From Bactericera cockerelli (Eukaryota > Arthropoda > Insecta > Hemiptera > Triozidae), in NCBI GenBank assembly GCA_024516035.1, contig CM044957.1:48738449-48802448 (forward strand): a stretch of 64,000 bases of DNA, read 5' to 3'. The notes under the pieces were generated by a model, which was given only the letters and a program-made list of their open reading frames with translations, searched no databases and had not been told where the DNA came from. This document shows, one piece after another, positions 8,590-18,872 of this stretch (the first letter of the stretch is position 1; every line of letters starts with the position of its first letter). The position numbers and the translations under genes are program-made.

Positions 8590-9155
8590 TTTTCGTAGGT
8601 TTATCGTCACTTTGAACCTTCACGACGGGGGTTTTACTCACCATTCGCTGGAAACTCACAAACCGCCTCTGACAACACAAAGAGGCGTAAACAACATTTT
8701 TGAAATTTTACAGGAGAGCCAAAATGAGTTTTCTTGTGCATAAATTTTCTGTTCACGGTAGGAACATTATCACTTCCCTGTACCCGTGAATGACCATACG
8801 AACTTTTTCTGTTGCCAAATTTGATTATTTAACTATGACTATCGATTTACGCCTATTTGATTTGTCTGAAAAAGAGAAAATGAGGGATACGCCTGATTTT
8901 AATTTTTGTTGTATCTTTTCTTTGGATTATAATAAATTGGGTTACGTCTATTTGTGAGAACAAAATATAGCACAAGTAGACTCAATCTAAGAAATAAAAA
9001 CGATTTCAAAAATTTGTGGTTTACGCCTCTTTGTGTTATCAGAGGCTAAACCAGCTACTCAAATTACCCTCACCCAGCCTGAGTGGGGCTGGAATGCCAG
9101 CATCATCACGGAGTCTTCACCGCGCTGGACGTTGCATAATTTCGGCGCTGGCTAG
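8590..9155 (-). mobile_element. 5S-SINE interrupted by a TIR element
   Basis: The tail (TTTATCGTCACTTTGAACC to CTGGAAACTCACAAACC, 8590-8664) and the head (CCTCACCCAGCCTGAGTGGG to TTTCGGCGCTGGCTAG, 9053-9155) belong to one inverted 5S-SINE split by the 382-bp insert. Part of the 5S 5' half is deleted. Confidence 0.85.
8665..9046. mobile_element. 382-bp TIR element inside a 5S-SINE
   Basis: 28-bp inverted ends with one mismatch (8665-8692 and 9019-9046), starting GCCTCTGAYAACACAAAGAG. Each end can fold on itself (GCCTCT/AGAGGC). The flanks AAACC at 8660-8664 and 9048-9052 suggest a 5-bp target duplication with one extra T. The interior has repeated TACGCCTATTTG-like motifs and no frame. Superfamily unassigned. 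Confidence 0.8.
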
Positions 9156-9241
9156 AGCTAAAATTTGATGGTATGATTACGTGCCATTTTCCAAAAATTA
9201 AAAATGTTCTTAAAAATTCTATGCCTCCCAATTTTATTATT

Positions 9242-9510
9242 TTAATCTTTATTAGGAGGACAAAGTACAATATTTACAGTATAAATCAAGGGAAAAAAAC
9301 GTCCAAAAATATGAAAAATATTGAAATCGGAGCAAAAATATTTTTTTTTTACAAAAACGAACACAACAATATAAGAAATTTTTCGGAAGTAATAAATAAA
9401 TGATAAATTGATATGAAAAATAAATAAATATAGAAGAAAATATTACCAATGTCCTACCTAACGGGCGCGGCGGTTATTGCCTTTGGCAATCTCTTCCACC
9501 CAACCCTTTG
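9242..9510 (-). mobile_element. LINE 3' tail (LT family)
   Basis: Plus-strand limits CTTTATTAGGAGGACAAAGT and GGCAATCTCTTCCACCCAAC, with an A-rich interior. One of the longer LT copies. Confidence 0.65.
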
Positions 9511-9666
9511 GCATTCTCTACCCAGTTATAATACCAAAGGAAACGCTATTTTTGCAAGCCAAGAAAAACAAAACGAGCGTGCTATACTTATGCTGAACAT
9601 GTAGGTCATATTATTATATTGTAATAAACTGTTAAACTCTATGTAGGTCAATATTTTTTTTAATAT

Positions 9667-9978
9667 TTTTTAAAGATGAGTGAGTGTTTCACAGCCTTTT
9701 TTATTTCGTATAGCCATTAAACAGGAGCTACTGCAGACGCTTGTGGTCTGTGTTGTAGCCTACCCATCCCGTAGTATGCCTGCACTCTGATGGGCGAGAA
9801 ATGACACAATACTTCCAATTTAGGTGCTGGGTCAACACTAGCGCACCGGAAGGTATCCCTTACAAGCAACTGTAACCAAATTTTTAGTGCAAATTTTTGT
9901 CGACGCGGGGGTTCGAACCCCGGGACCTTCCGCATGGCAAGCGAGTGCTTAACCACTGAGCTATTCGTGCGCTCTTCA
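9667..9978 (-). mobile_element. tSINE-J, full length (tRNA-Gly-like head)
   Basis: The minus-strand head TAGCTCAGTGGTTAAGCACT, then CGCTTGCCATGCGGAAGG and GGGGTTCGAACCCC, resembles tRNA-Gly(GCC). The body contains TACCTTCCGGTGCGC and TGACCCAGCACC, and the 3' part ACAGACCACAAGCGTCTGCA ends GTGAAACACTCACTCATCTT plus poly(A). It lacks a paired acceptor stem, so it is a SINE and not a tRNA gene. Confidence 0.85.
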
Positions 9979-9979
9979 T

Positions 9980-10345
9980 GTTTAATGTTTACCTTCATGT
10001 TCAATCATGATACAAAAACACTCGGCAGCCAAAACACCCCATCCAACATCCTGTTATTGTTTACACGACTCGGACAGGTAATGAACACTGCCGACAGCTG
10101 TAACAATAACACAAATAAATAGCCACTTAATTGGCTACATACCCACTAATTCAGGAACCGGTCATACCGGAGGTTGGTATACCGGTAATGTATGGCAATT
10201 AAGTAATTATACATCGAGCGATTATTCCTACCTACCTAGGTAAAAAAAAAAACAAAAATATAGGTAGATATGTGGTGGTAGTAGGTATAATTGCGGTCAC
10301 CAGGTTAAATATTATAATAATATTCTTTAGTAATAATATAAATAA
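9980..10345. other. Unassigned, AT-rich
   Basis: Contains an imperfect palindrome around GGTCATACCGGAGGTTGGTA at about 10160 but no recognisable element or gene. Confidence 0.4.
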
Positions 10346-10350
10346 CTAAC

Positions 10351-10620
10351 CGACCTCAGTAGCTTGATCGATAAGGCGGTCGACTTGCAACCTAGAGGTC
10401 GGTGGTTGAAGTCCCGGTTTGAGTGTAGATTTAGGGCGGAATTAATAGACAACATCAATAACTTAAGTCGTTGGTAAGTGTCCATTTTCCCTATCTTACA
10501 CAGTACGCAATCCGTGACTTAATGCCACAGAGGTATTACAAAAACGTCTATTAATTCCGCCCTTAGTAAAGCTAGTTTGAGTAGGTAGCCGTGATATCAC
10601 GAAAGTGATTAATACAAATA
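10351..10620 (+). mobile_element. tSINE-C interrupted by a MITE
   Basis: ACCGACCTCAGTAGCTTGAT to GAGTGTAGATTTA (10351-10433) continues at TTAGTAAAGCTAGTTTGAG to AATACAAATATGATAA (10563-10620). Removing the 129-bp insert plus one TTA restores the sequence seen in uninterrupted copies such as 51705-51849. Confidence 0.92.
10434..10562. mobile_element. 129-bp MITE, PIF/Harbinger-like
   Basis: Perfect 17-bp inverted ends GGGCGGAATTAATAGAC (10434-10450 and 10546-10562) flanked by direct TTA (10431-10433, 10563-10565). A 3-bp TTA target and GGG ends fit PIF/Harbinger-type MITEs (established pattern; the assignment is inference). The empty site is readable from sibling tSINE-C copies. Confidence 0.9.
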
Positions 10621-10631
10621 TGATAAGTTTT

Positions 10632-10838
10632 AATAACACTCTTTAGTGGAAGGTAACCACCAGGCGAGGTTAATGCTCAAAGCATTTTCTACCACCTAAC
10701 ACACAGAGTCTTATTATTATGTGGTTACAAATTCAAATTAATGTGGAGAAATTCATGCATTGGGAGGGATTGGAATATACGGATCCCTACGCTACCTGGA
10801 TTACTAAACTAGAGTCTTAACCACTTGACTACCAATTT
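10632..10838 (-). mobile_element. tSINE-A copy
   Basis: Plus-strand landmarks ACTCTTTAGTGGAAGGTAAC, AAGCATTTTCTACCACC and AACCACTTGACTACCA. The B-box region is mutated (GGGATTGGAATATACGG). Confidence 0.85.
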
Positions 10839-10839
10839 T

Positions 10840-11435
10840 AATGTGGGTGGAATACTTTCAGGGTGATTAACCCAGCTATTGCCATGAATTTTTTTTTTTT
10901 GAAGATTTCTTTTTAATTTTTTTAGATATCTGGATTCAGCTTTGCTTCTTCATACCAAATATATAAAAACTGTCACTCTAAGATGAGCTGTTCCGACAGG
11001 AGAAGGCGTCCTATTAAAAGGACAGTGGGAAAACAGGTTCTCCAACAGAAAAAAACGAGGGGAGGGGGGGTAAAAACTTCCAATAAAATAAGCTTTTTCT
11101 ATGATAAACCTGGATGTAAGAGAAGAAATCTGGTCCCTGGATTTCTCCTTTAGTCATCAGGTTCCATTGTAAGATTATCTTCAGCCCTACACAGTATAAG
11201 CCATAAAGCCATATACCCATAAATACCTAACACCAGTCTGTATTTCCAGCTTGATTCATGATTGTATATTTTAAGAAATTCATGAAATATCAGGTTTTTA
11301 TTATTATTTTTTTCAATTCTAACAAAATATCTGAAAATTCTAAATTCGATCGAAATACACGTATGACACGTATTATTCTAATTTTATAAAACAACTTCCT
11401 ATGTATGTCAGTCAGTTCTCTATATTGAACTCTTC
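10840..11435. other. Unassigned, with a pogo-like remnant
   Basis: About 11085-11175 contains AAACCTGGATGTAAGAG and CTGGTCCCTGGATTTCTC, echoing the pogo-like MITEs, but clear ends are lost. The rest is AT-rich and featureless. Confidence 0.4.
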
Positions 11436-11560
11436 AAACTGTGCTTATAAAGAAAAAGTCCAAGTTCTCACGATGGATAATCGCACATTATGAGTTTTGA
11501 GTTTGGCTGGAGACCATCAGTCCCCCCAGCTGTAGCCGAGCTGGTTACAACAACTACTCT
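11436..11560 (+). repeat. Dispersed repeat shared with 6925-7040
   Basis: CTTATAAAGAAAAAGTCCAAG, CGATGGATAATCGCACAT and GGCTGGAGACCATCAGTCCC match the 3' part of the composite at 6.9 kb. Ends in ACAACAAC. Confidence 0.65.
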
Positions 11561-11890
11561 TACTGGAATAATGGGACTACCACGTGCTAGTCTTTTTTTC
11601 AGAAGACGAAAATTTGCATCAAACACCAGCGTAGGTTAATGCCTGTGAGCCGGCGAGAAGTTTTTTACCCTCTGAAAACCTCTTTTTGGTTGTGTTTTTA
11701 TTAATGTTGCCCTGGAACCGCCTGGAACATTTCATTTGCAGTCCAAATGACTATTTTAATAGTAGAATACCAAGCTTGGGTGCTTCCTTCTTTTGTCCAA
11801 AGTGACTCATGAGTAGTTGCTAAAACTTTTTCTTTGCCAAGTTGCCAACAGAGTGCCATGTCAGAGTATGGCACTATTCTCCATAATAAT
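11561..11890. other. No recognisable feature
   Basis: Non-repetitive within the window and no convincing frame. GCGTAGGTTAATGCCTGTGAG may be a trace of a SINE body. Confidence 0.4.
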
Positions 11891-11892
11891 CT

Positions 11893-12089
11893 GTACTGTT
11901 AGTCAACTGGTTAACGCACTAGTCTGGTAATCTATGTAGCGTAGAAATCCGTTTGTTCGAATCCCAACCAGTGCATGCTCATTTGTGTTTGTGACCACAA
12001 AATAAGACTCTGAGGGTTAGGTGGTAGAAAATGCTTTGAGCATTGACCTCGCCTGGTGGTTACCTTGCACTAAAGAGAGTTATTATTAT
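11893..12089 (+). mobile_element. tSINE-A copy
   Basis: Head TTAGTCAACTGGTTAACGCA, B box TTGTTCGAATCCC, body GACTCTGAGGGTTAGGTGGT and GGTTACCTTGCACTAAAGAG, tail (TTA)n. Confidence 0.88.
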
Positions 12090-12610
12090 CTGTGCTGCCC
12101 TCGTAGGCACAAAAACACAAAAGGGACCAATAAGATAATTAGGACTCAAGATAATGTCACTGTTCATTAAGGACAGGTAGAAGAAATAAAACCCGAAGGT
12201 TCACTACTGTTGAAGATTTCAATCAATTAAACCAATTTACTGGCGTATTAGTGTTTGGTTTTGAAAAGACTGAACTGTGCACAAATAAAAGAAACCCCGA
12301 AATGTCAATTTCTATTTCAACAAAGAGTGAAATACACCAAAAAAAGAGAGAAATAAAGTGTAGGATTTCTATGTATACTCTCTTTTTTACTATCCTTATT
12401 TTATAGAAAGGTAGTTTTGTAATCACCCAAATGTTTCGATAGTCAGTTGGCACTGCTGAAACAAGGTTTAAGGATGAATTATAAACCAGTCCCACGAGGC
12501 TGCACGCGAGTCCCGGCTCCAGGCATAGTTTCTCCACAGTAAGGCATTGCCGTACATCTTTTCGGCCCTGAATTCGGCTTCACCCGTCCCGCATTTTGGG
12601 CTATAGCACT
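12090..12610. other. No recognisable feature
   Basis: The minus frame of 104 codons (12223-12537) has hydrophobic stretches but no family resemblance or repeat support. It is not called as a gene. Confidence 0.4.
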
Positions 12611-12611
12611 T

Positions 12612-12864
12612 AATAACACCACTTAGTGGAAGGTAACCACCAGGCGAGGTTAACTCTTGAAGCATAATCCACCAGTCCACCACATAAACTTCACATAATG
12701 CTCAAAGCATTTTCTACTACCTAAACCTCAGAGTCTTATTATTATGTGGTCACAAACTGAAATTAATGAGGAAAAATTCATGCACTGGGTGGGATTCGAA
12801 CCAACGGATTCCCACGCTACCTGGATTACCAGACTAGCGCGTTAACCACTTGACTACCAGTGCA
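12612..12864 (-). mobile_element. tSINE-A copy with internal 50-bp duplication
   Basis: Complete in outline, with GATTCGAACCAACGG as the inverted B box and a TGCA end. An extra ~50-bp segment with CACCAGTCCACCACATAAAC splits the ATGCTTCAAGAG/ATGCTCAAAGCAT region. Confidence 0.88.
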
Positions 12865-12892
12865 GGTAAAGAAAGTTAGGAGAGTTATTATT

Positions 12893-13548
12893 ATTATTTT
12901 ACACTTTATTAGATACTAGCCGTTTGCCCGTGCTTTGCAACGGGGCTAAATTTCAAATTTACTAAGGCATGGCCGTGCTACTGGACAGCAATGCCTTTTT
13001 AAACTTTTTATAATTTTTCTGGACAAAGCGATAATGGTTTTGGGGGGGTCAATTCTGAGACATTTTTCGCTATCTCTTACCGTTTTGGCTAAACAACTCC
13101 GGACAAACAAACATAGGTAGTCCTTTTTTCTGTTTTATATCTCTATATATAAATGTCAAAGACACTCACTGACCACTGACCACTGACTGATCATCGCTCT
13201 ACAGCCCAAACCGTAAGTCCTAGGAAGCTGAAATTCGGTAGGTAGCTTTGTCTTATAGTCTAGATGTGCAATAAGACGGGATTTTTCGAAACTCCCACTA
13301 CAACACCTGCCATTGACGAAAAAGGATTTTTTGCTTTCACGGCCATGCCTCGGCCCGCAAAGCGGGCGACAGCCCGCTAGTATAGAGATAAATGGACATA
13401 ATGTACAATGAAAATAATTATTTAAACAATGGAAAAAATGGACACAATATATACAATAAAATGAAAAAGAATAGAAAAATATATAAAAACATATGTCGTA
13501 ACTAAAGAGCGGGGTTATTGCCTATGGCAATCTCTTCCACCCAACCCA
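12893..13548 (-). mobile_element. LINE 3' tail (LT family) interrupted by an insert
   Basis: TTTTACACTTTATTAGATA on the left and AAATGGACATAATGTACAATG to GGCAATCTCTTCCACCCAAC on the right are LT sequence. The 470 bp between them is an unrelated insertion. Confidence 0.7.
12914..13383. mobile_element. Insert with related inverted ends (ACTAGC...GCCCG)
   Basis: The left end ACTAGCCGTTTGCCCGTGCT and the inverted right end ACTAGCGGGCTGTCGCCCGC are similar, and both lead into GGCATGGCCGTG. The interior has TCTCTATATATAAATGTCAA, CACTGACCACTGACC and GAAGCTGAAATTCGGTAGG. Such sequences are common in non-autonomous Helitron/Helentron-like and LINE 3' ends of arthropods. Two inverted copies of one terminus is the simplest reading; the class is uncertain. 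Confidence 0.5.
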
Positions 13549-13840
13549 AAGAGTTTATCCCTCATGACCATTTACTGAACCCTGGATAATTTAGTCATAG
13601 TTATACCAGAATCACCACTGCGGGGACTTGTTTTCGAAGGATATGGAAAGTCGTGTGATGTTCACACCGGTTTCTTTTGTATTATTATTTTGGTAAGAAA
13701 ATTATCATAAGGGTTTGGAAAAGAAATGTCAATTTAGTTTTGTGTGGAGAAGCTACCCATCTACCCATAGAGAAATCATTTTTATACTGTCAGCACAAAG
13801 CTTACTCGGATTTTATATACAAATTTCAAAAACCATTTTA
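13549..13840. other. No recognisable feature
   Basis: Two overlapping frames (13677-13859, 13715-13912) run into the MITE and lack motifs. Confidence 0.4.
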
Positions 13841-14018
13841 CAGTCGAACCTGGAAATAATAGAACCCAAGGGACAGAGCAAAAATTATACTAGTAAGAGG
13901 TTTCAAACATAACCCTAGTTCTGTATTATTCATTAACAGGTGACGCATGGACCTGAGATTTTCTCTATTATAAAAAGTTTTCTATTATATCCGAGTCCAT
14001 TATAACCACGTTATACTG
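13841..14018. mobile_element. Pogo/mariner-like MITE with TA flanks
   Basis: CAGTCGAACCTGGAAATAAT at the left and inverted ATTATAACCACGTTATACTG at the right, flanked by TA on both sides (13839-13840 and 14019-14020). 178 bp, non-coding. TA targets and CAGT ends fit the pogo branch of Tc1/mariner. Confidence 0.82.
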
Positions 14019-14019
14019 T

Positions 14020-14825
14020 AATTAGATAGGACATAATGTCGTCTTCTAAATATCTCATCGTCTCTTTTAATGAATATTTATTTAAGATATCATAACAGAG
14101 AGAAACGTATTTATTTGTTATTCTCAAAAGGTAAGTTTTAAAATAGGCACAATTATCTACATTCCCCTTAATGTTCATCTTTTACTTTGCCTTTTCCTAA
14201 ACCTACTTTTTTTAATGCAGGTAAACTGCATGTATTTACAACATGATTATGAGAAAGATAGGTACAATACGAGTATATAAGACTTCAATCTACTATGATC
14301 GGCATTAGCCCCAACTATACCCTTGTATCAATGCTCATTTAAGATTGAGGGCGCAAAAAAAAAAATGTCAATAGAGAAAAGGTTTTCTTGTCGAAATAAT
14401 CGTGAAACATAAACATAATATTTTGATAAGATCCACAACCCCAAAATAAGACCAAAGGGGGGTAACCAAAGGAGCTGAATTCTGAAAGGACATTGTTCAG
14501 GTATTGAAACCAATCATTTGGGCGGTAACGGTAATTTGGTTCTAATTTTTTTCTTACGACAAAGGAATTAGAAAATTCAAGTCAATTGATTATTAATATG
14601 TATAATGTATATACCAAAATTCAGAACTTTTTTATTGTCGATTTGGGCGAGGATTGGTACTAGAATTTCGGACCAAAATATATCATGTTAATTGTTTTTG
14701 TTTTTTTGTTGTTGTTTTTTATATATATAGGAATTTAAGGGCTATATAGTGTGATGTGTTTCGTTGAAACCCCAACTAGAGGCAGGGTCTGGCTTATCTT
14801 AAAATTAATTTATTATTTAATTTAA
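14020..14825. other. AT-rich 800 bp, nothing recognised
   Basis: No element or convincing frame. The minus frame at 14328-14513 is short and unremarkable. Confidence 0.5.
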
Positions 14826-14826
14826 A

Positions 14827-14935
14827 AAAAAGATGAGTGTTTCACAGCCGTTATTATTTCGTAGCCATGAAACAGGAGCTACTGTAGACTCTTGTGGTCC
14901 TTCCAGTTCTCTTATATCCAGGTTTGCCTGTAAAG
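14827..14935 (-). mobile_element. tSINE-J 3' end fused to pogo-like fragment
   Basis: AAGATGAGTGTTTCACAGCC to GACTCTTGTGGTCC is the inverted tSINE-J tail. CTCTTATATCCAGGTTTGCC directly after it resembles a pogo-like MITE end. Confidence 0.65.
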
Positions 14936-15198
14936 TCCTTTCTCCAAATAACAATAGAATATCGTCTAGTACCCATTATCCTATTCCTTACCAATACTAC
15001 TACTACTACTACTAATAATAATCCCATCGTCCTGTTAGAGAGTCACAACTGGTAGCACTTCAACTTTTGACCTATAACTTGTGCTGTGTACATATCGTGA
15101 TCTGACATCAATAATAGCGGGCCTAGCCTGAGGCCATGTGAGCTTCTAGCTTCTATTGTGCTCGCTTCACTCACTCAGTCGCGAAGCACTGAAATCGG

Positions 15199-15632
15199 AT
15201 GACTGTAGAAACTGCAGTCAAACTAGAAACTGCCGTTGAACTAGAAACTGTCGTCGACCTAGAAACTGCAGTCGAACTAGAAACTGCAGTCGAACTAGAA
15301 ACTGCAGTCAAACTAGAAACTGCAGTCGAACGAGAAACTGCAGTCGAACCAGAAACTGCAGTCGAACTAGAAACTGCAGTCGAACTAGAAACTGCAGTCA
15401 AACTAGAAACTGCAGTCGAACTAGAAACTGCAGTCGAACTAGAAACTGCAGTCGAACCAGAAACTGCACTCGAACTAGAAACTGCAGTCGAACTAGAAAC
15501 TGCATCAGTCGAAATAGAAACTGTAGTTGAACTAGAAATCGCAGTCAAACTAGAAACTGCAGTCGAAATGGAAACTGCAGTCGAACTAGAAACTTCAGCC
15601 GAAAAGGAAACTGCAGTCGAACTAGGTAGCTC
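15199..15632. repeat. 18-bp minisatellite, about 24 copies
   Basis: Unit AACTAGAAACTGCAGTCG, with most copies carrying CTGCAG. Because 18 is a multiple of three and the unit lacks stops, both strands are open for about 150 codons (plus: six-residue repeat T-A-V-E-L-E; minus: S-T-A-V-S-S). Nothing outside the array supports translation. Confidence 0.95.
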
Positions 15633-15805
15633 AGAGGTCAAGACGTCCGTCTGGTAATCCAGAGGTCACGGGTTTGAAACTCCGCCAAGACATGACAATT
15701 TATTTACCCATTTGGGATTTTGACCACATTTCGTCTTGGGCTTCCTGCTGGAATAATTGGACTCAATAGTCTCAATCGGGCAGTATAAATTAGGCGATAT
15801 TATTA
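15633..15805 (+). mobile_element. tSINE-D abutting the minisatellite
   Basis: GGTAGCTCAGAGGTCAAGAC, GGTCACGGGTTTGAAACTCC, GACATGACAATTTATTTACC and CGGGCAGTATAAATTAGGCG, ending (ATT)n. The start merges with the last 18-bp unit (GAACTAGGTAGCTC). Confidence 0.88.
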
Positions 15806-15908
15806 TTTTACTACCTATTATTAAATTTTAGTTTAAAATAAGTACATACATAGCTGCAACTTCTGTATTTAATGCTTCTTTTCATATTAGGTCTGGTGCA
15901 CTAACACT

Positions 15909-16010
15909 TGTCTCTCTCTCTATATCTTCTCTCTCTCTCTCCTCTCTCTCTCCATCTATCTCTCTCTCTCTCTCATCTCTCTCTCTATCCATCTCTACTT
16001 GTTCAGACGT
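15909..16010. repeat. (CT)n-rich tract
   Basis: Interrupted CT/CTAT microsatellite. A smaller one lies at 16198-16212. Confidence 0.95.
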
Positions 16011-16416
16011 GTTTCTGAATTTTATGACTTGAATTTACAAGAGAAAGAAGAGAGAGAGAGAAGAGGCAAAACAAAGAGCCTAAAAGATTGCCCTGAACAA
16101 AATATTTAACAAGAGTATAAAATTGTTTACTATAAATCAAAAGAGCTAAAGGCTTGAGCATGAAGGCAACCTTTTTCTTTATTCTCGAAAAGTTTTTTCT
16201 CTCTCTCTTTTAGATCTTCTTTTGTTAGAAGTAAAATTCAGGACAGGTTCAAAATCAGGTTCCTTCACTGCTCTGTCTGTCTCCCTCACTCTTTTACTTG
16301 CTCTGTGATTTTAATCCATATATTCCCCATGGGCTGAACGTCTTATTGTGCTTTATATACTCGTACAAAAGTATGTACACTAATAGTTTTCTGTTTTTTC
16401 TTTTCTGTTTCTTTTT

Positions 16417-16437
16417 TTCTGTTTATACTGATTATAC
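16417..16437 (+). repeat. Short match to the hammerhead-repeat arm
   Basis: TTTCTGTTTATACTGATTA is identical to the conserved segment that brackets the ribozymes at 24.0 and 36.0 kb. It may be a relic or chance at this length. Confidence 0.3.
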
Positions 16438-16506
16438 TGATATACTGAAAAGAAAATAAAAATTAATAGGATAAGGAAAGTAAAAAGTTTTTGGGCTCTA
16501 TCATCT

Positions 16507-16749
16507 TTGGCAGAACACATTGAAGAGAAAATGGCATCAAATCCAACCCAACATCTCTTTTTTCTCAATGATTTTATTTATCCAAACAACCTGTATCTCA
16601 GTGCCTTTCTCAAAAAACCTGATCCCGAACAAAGAAAGTGCCTGATTAAATCAAGGTTCGAATTCCTGAATTCTTATTATACAATCCTGAAGACATTTTT
16701 AATGTATATTGTTGTAAATTTAATGTTAATGTACTGTGATTGTTTGTAA
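16507..16749 (+). CDS. Weak ORF, hydrophobic C-terminus
   Basis: 80 codons from an ATG, with the frame open slightly upstream. The middle is mixed-polar (PDPEQRKCLIKSRFEFLNSY) and the last ~22 residues are hydrophobic and could span a membrane. A pyrimidine-rich tract at 16387-16430 upstream could support a 3' splice site. No family recognised, so low confidence. Confidence 0.15.
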   Translation: MAEHIEEKMASNPTQHLFFLNDFIYPNNLYLSAFLKKPDPEQRKCLIKSRFEFLNSYYTILKTFLMYIVVNLMLMYCDCL

Positions 16750-17004
16750 TCCCCAAAATTTCGTCCAAATCTCTCTTCCAAAAGATTTTTCACCTATCTC
16801 TTTCTCAAACAAAAAAAATGTCCCCTCCAACTGTCAAATTTCGTTCAAATAACGCATACTCTGAATGTTGGAATGACGTCCAGATCATCACTGTCATTGC
16901 CCAGGATTGAAAAAGTTTGAGTGTAGTCTGTCATGAGAAAATTGGTCTACAAAGCAACTTCAACCAAGTCATTTACAATAGAGGTGAACCATACCTTTCA
17001 CTTA
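16750..17004. other. No recognisable feature
   Basis: Unique-looking, AT-rich, no frame. Confidence 0.45.
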
Positions 17005-17005
17005 C

Positions 17006-17195
17006 TTTTTTTTTAGTTTAACGTCGCTAACATTATTATTATTATAGTATGCTAAAATATTTACAGTAAAATACAATGAAATTATGAAGAAAAAATAAAT
17101 AGATTGCACAAAGAAACAAGAAAAAAAAGAGAATAAACCTAATGTCCTACCTAAAGGACGGGCCTGTGGCAATCTCTTCCACCCAACCCTTTGTC
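17006..17195 (-). mobile_element. LINE 3' tail (LT) joined to a 5S-SINE tip
   Basis: TTTTTTAGTTTAACGTCGCT is the inverted end of a 5S-SINE. (ATT)n and the LT body follow, to CCTACCTAAAGGACGG and CAATCTCTTCCACCCAACCC. Confidence 0.65.
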
Positions 17196-17199
17196 TTAA

Positions 17200-18870
17200 C
17201 ATCTGCATGGTCATATCACAACGGGTTACAAAATTGATTATCGAAAAGAATTCATTAAGTTTTTACATCCTCTTCTGCCTTCTACAAAATCTACCAGATC
17301 CATCTGACTAAACCAAAGGCTTCATCGGGTTAACGTAATATATGAACAAGTGCACTATTAGAGAAGACGAAGTCCCAACACAGGTGTGTTAGGGTCTCTT
17401 AGGATCGATTTCGAGATTTTCAGACCTGAAAAGATCTGGGTTTCAAAGATCGGTTTAGAAAAGATGCACACTCATACGGAGTGACTCATGAGTTTTATCA
17501 ACCAGATCCATCTCTAGAGAAGGGATAAAGTTTCTAAAGTATAGGTCCACTAACTAAAATATCTTTAAAGACTAGACTCAAGGGTAACTTTGGTACAGTT
17601 ACCTTTTAGTTTAGTCTTGTAAAGTATATTACTGGATTTATAACAAATCTGACTACCAAGATATTGATCAGTCTAGTCTACCAACATGATAACTACATAA
17701 TATCTACATAGTTGAATTCTATATCTGAATTTTACCGGCCAAAAAAAAAACAAGATCAAATATCTACCAATTCTAAAGGTAAAAAACACAAAATCTATTG
17801 TCTCCTATGTTAAAATCCATCTCAACACGGTGTCTTTTTTTATTATTCAACAAATACTTTCATCTTCATAAACAAATTTAAATACCAAATAAAAAACTTA
17901 CTAATCAAATAAAAATTAAGAACATGGCAAGTTTCAAGTGGCCCATAATGCAAAGCATGTGTTGGGCCACTTTAACAGCAACATCAATACTAGCATCAAT
18001 AATAATTACTTCTTCGTCAACTCGGTGTAGCTTATCTTTTAACAACAACTAGGTCATTAACAACATCAATAACAGCAAGAACAAACCAAGCCCTTAGGTA
18101 CTTTGTATCCCGCCACCAGATTTAATCTGAATGGGGTACAAAATACTTCCATATTTTATTACTCTTTAAAATAGTCTCATTTTAAATGTATTAAAATATG
18201 AGGTTTGTATTAGAGACTTAAAATATACAATAAAAGTAATATATTAAAAAAAAAAAAATCTCTAGACGAAATCAAGAAAGAAGATTTGAGACAGAATTCC
18301 ATCCCAATAGTGTGCTGTGTGTTGAGACCCTCGGTATGATTTTGTAATATTGAGAAGAGCGATGATGGACTTGAAGCAGAAGAAGATAAATAGGAAAGAG
18401 AAGAAGAAAAAGAAGCATAATAATAAGGAGCAGAAAAGACCTCGCAGGTTTAGGACCTATCCCGCCGCCCCCGCACACCCCATGATTGTGTTCTTGGGGT
18501 CTAGGAGTAATTGTTGTTGGGATCATCGCCTGATTTGTGTCCCGCAGGGATCTAAAGGTTGTTTCCAGATTTGATCTAATTGTCTACAACCAATAAATAC
18601 TAAACACTCCAGCACAAATTCTCGAACTACTCAAAACTACGCACAAAGAACGAACGAAAAAAATTGAAATTGGTTCTGAAATTTATGATAAACAATTTTT
18701 TTTGCCCAATTCTGAAAATAGAATTCCCGCTGGGGTATTTTTGTTGGGTCGAATAAATTTTTGAATAATTTATATTTCGGATGACAGCTTAGCTGCCGTT
18801 CTCAAAGATGTCCTCTACCTTTTTCCAAAATTATCTTCGATAGAGCAGATATACCCTGTACTTATTCGAT
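17200..18870. other. 1.7 kb without recognised elements
   Basis: Low-GC sequence with no SINE, LINE or frame of note. A GAAGAAGAAAAAGAAG-type tract at 18388-18420 creates a Lys-rich frame (18350-18574) that I do not call. Confidence 0.45.
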
Positions 18871-18872
18871 AC

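Noticed and set aside
11150..11175. CTGATGA on the minus strand near 11155
   Set aside because: No paired stem II and no GAAA at the correct distance.
15171..15657. Opposed 152- and 156-codon ORFs
   Set aside because: Produced by an 18-bp stop-free repeat; no unique protein sequence outside the array.
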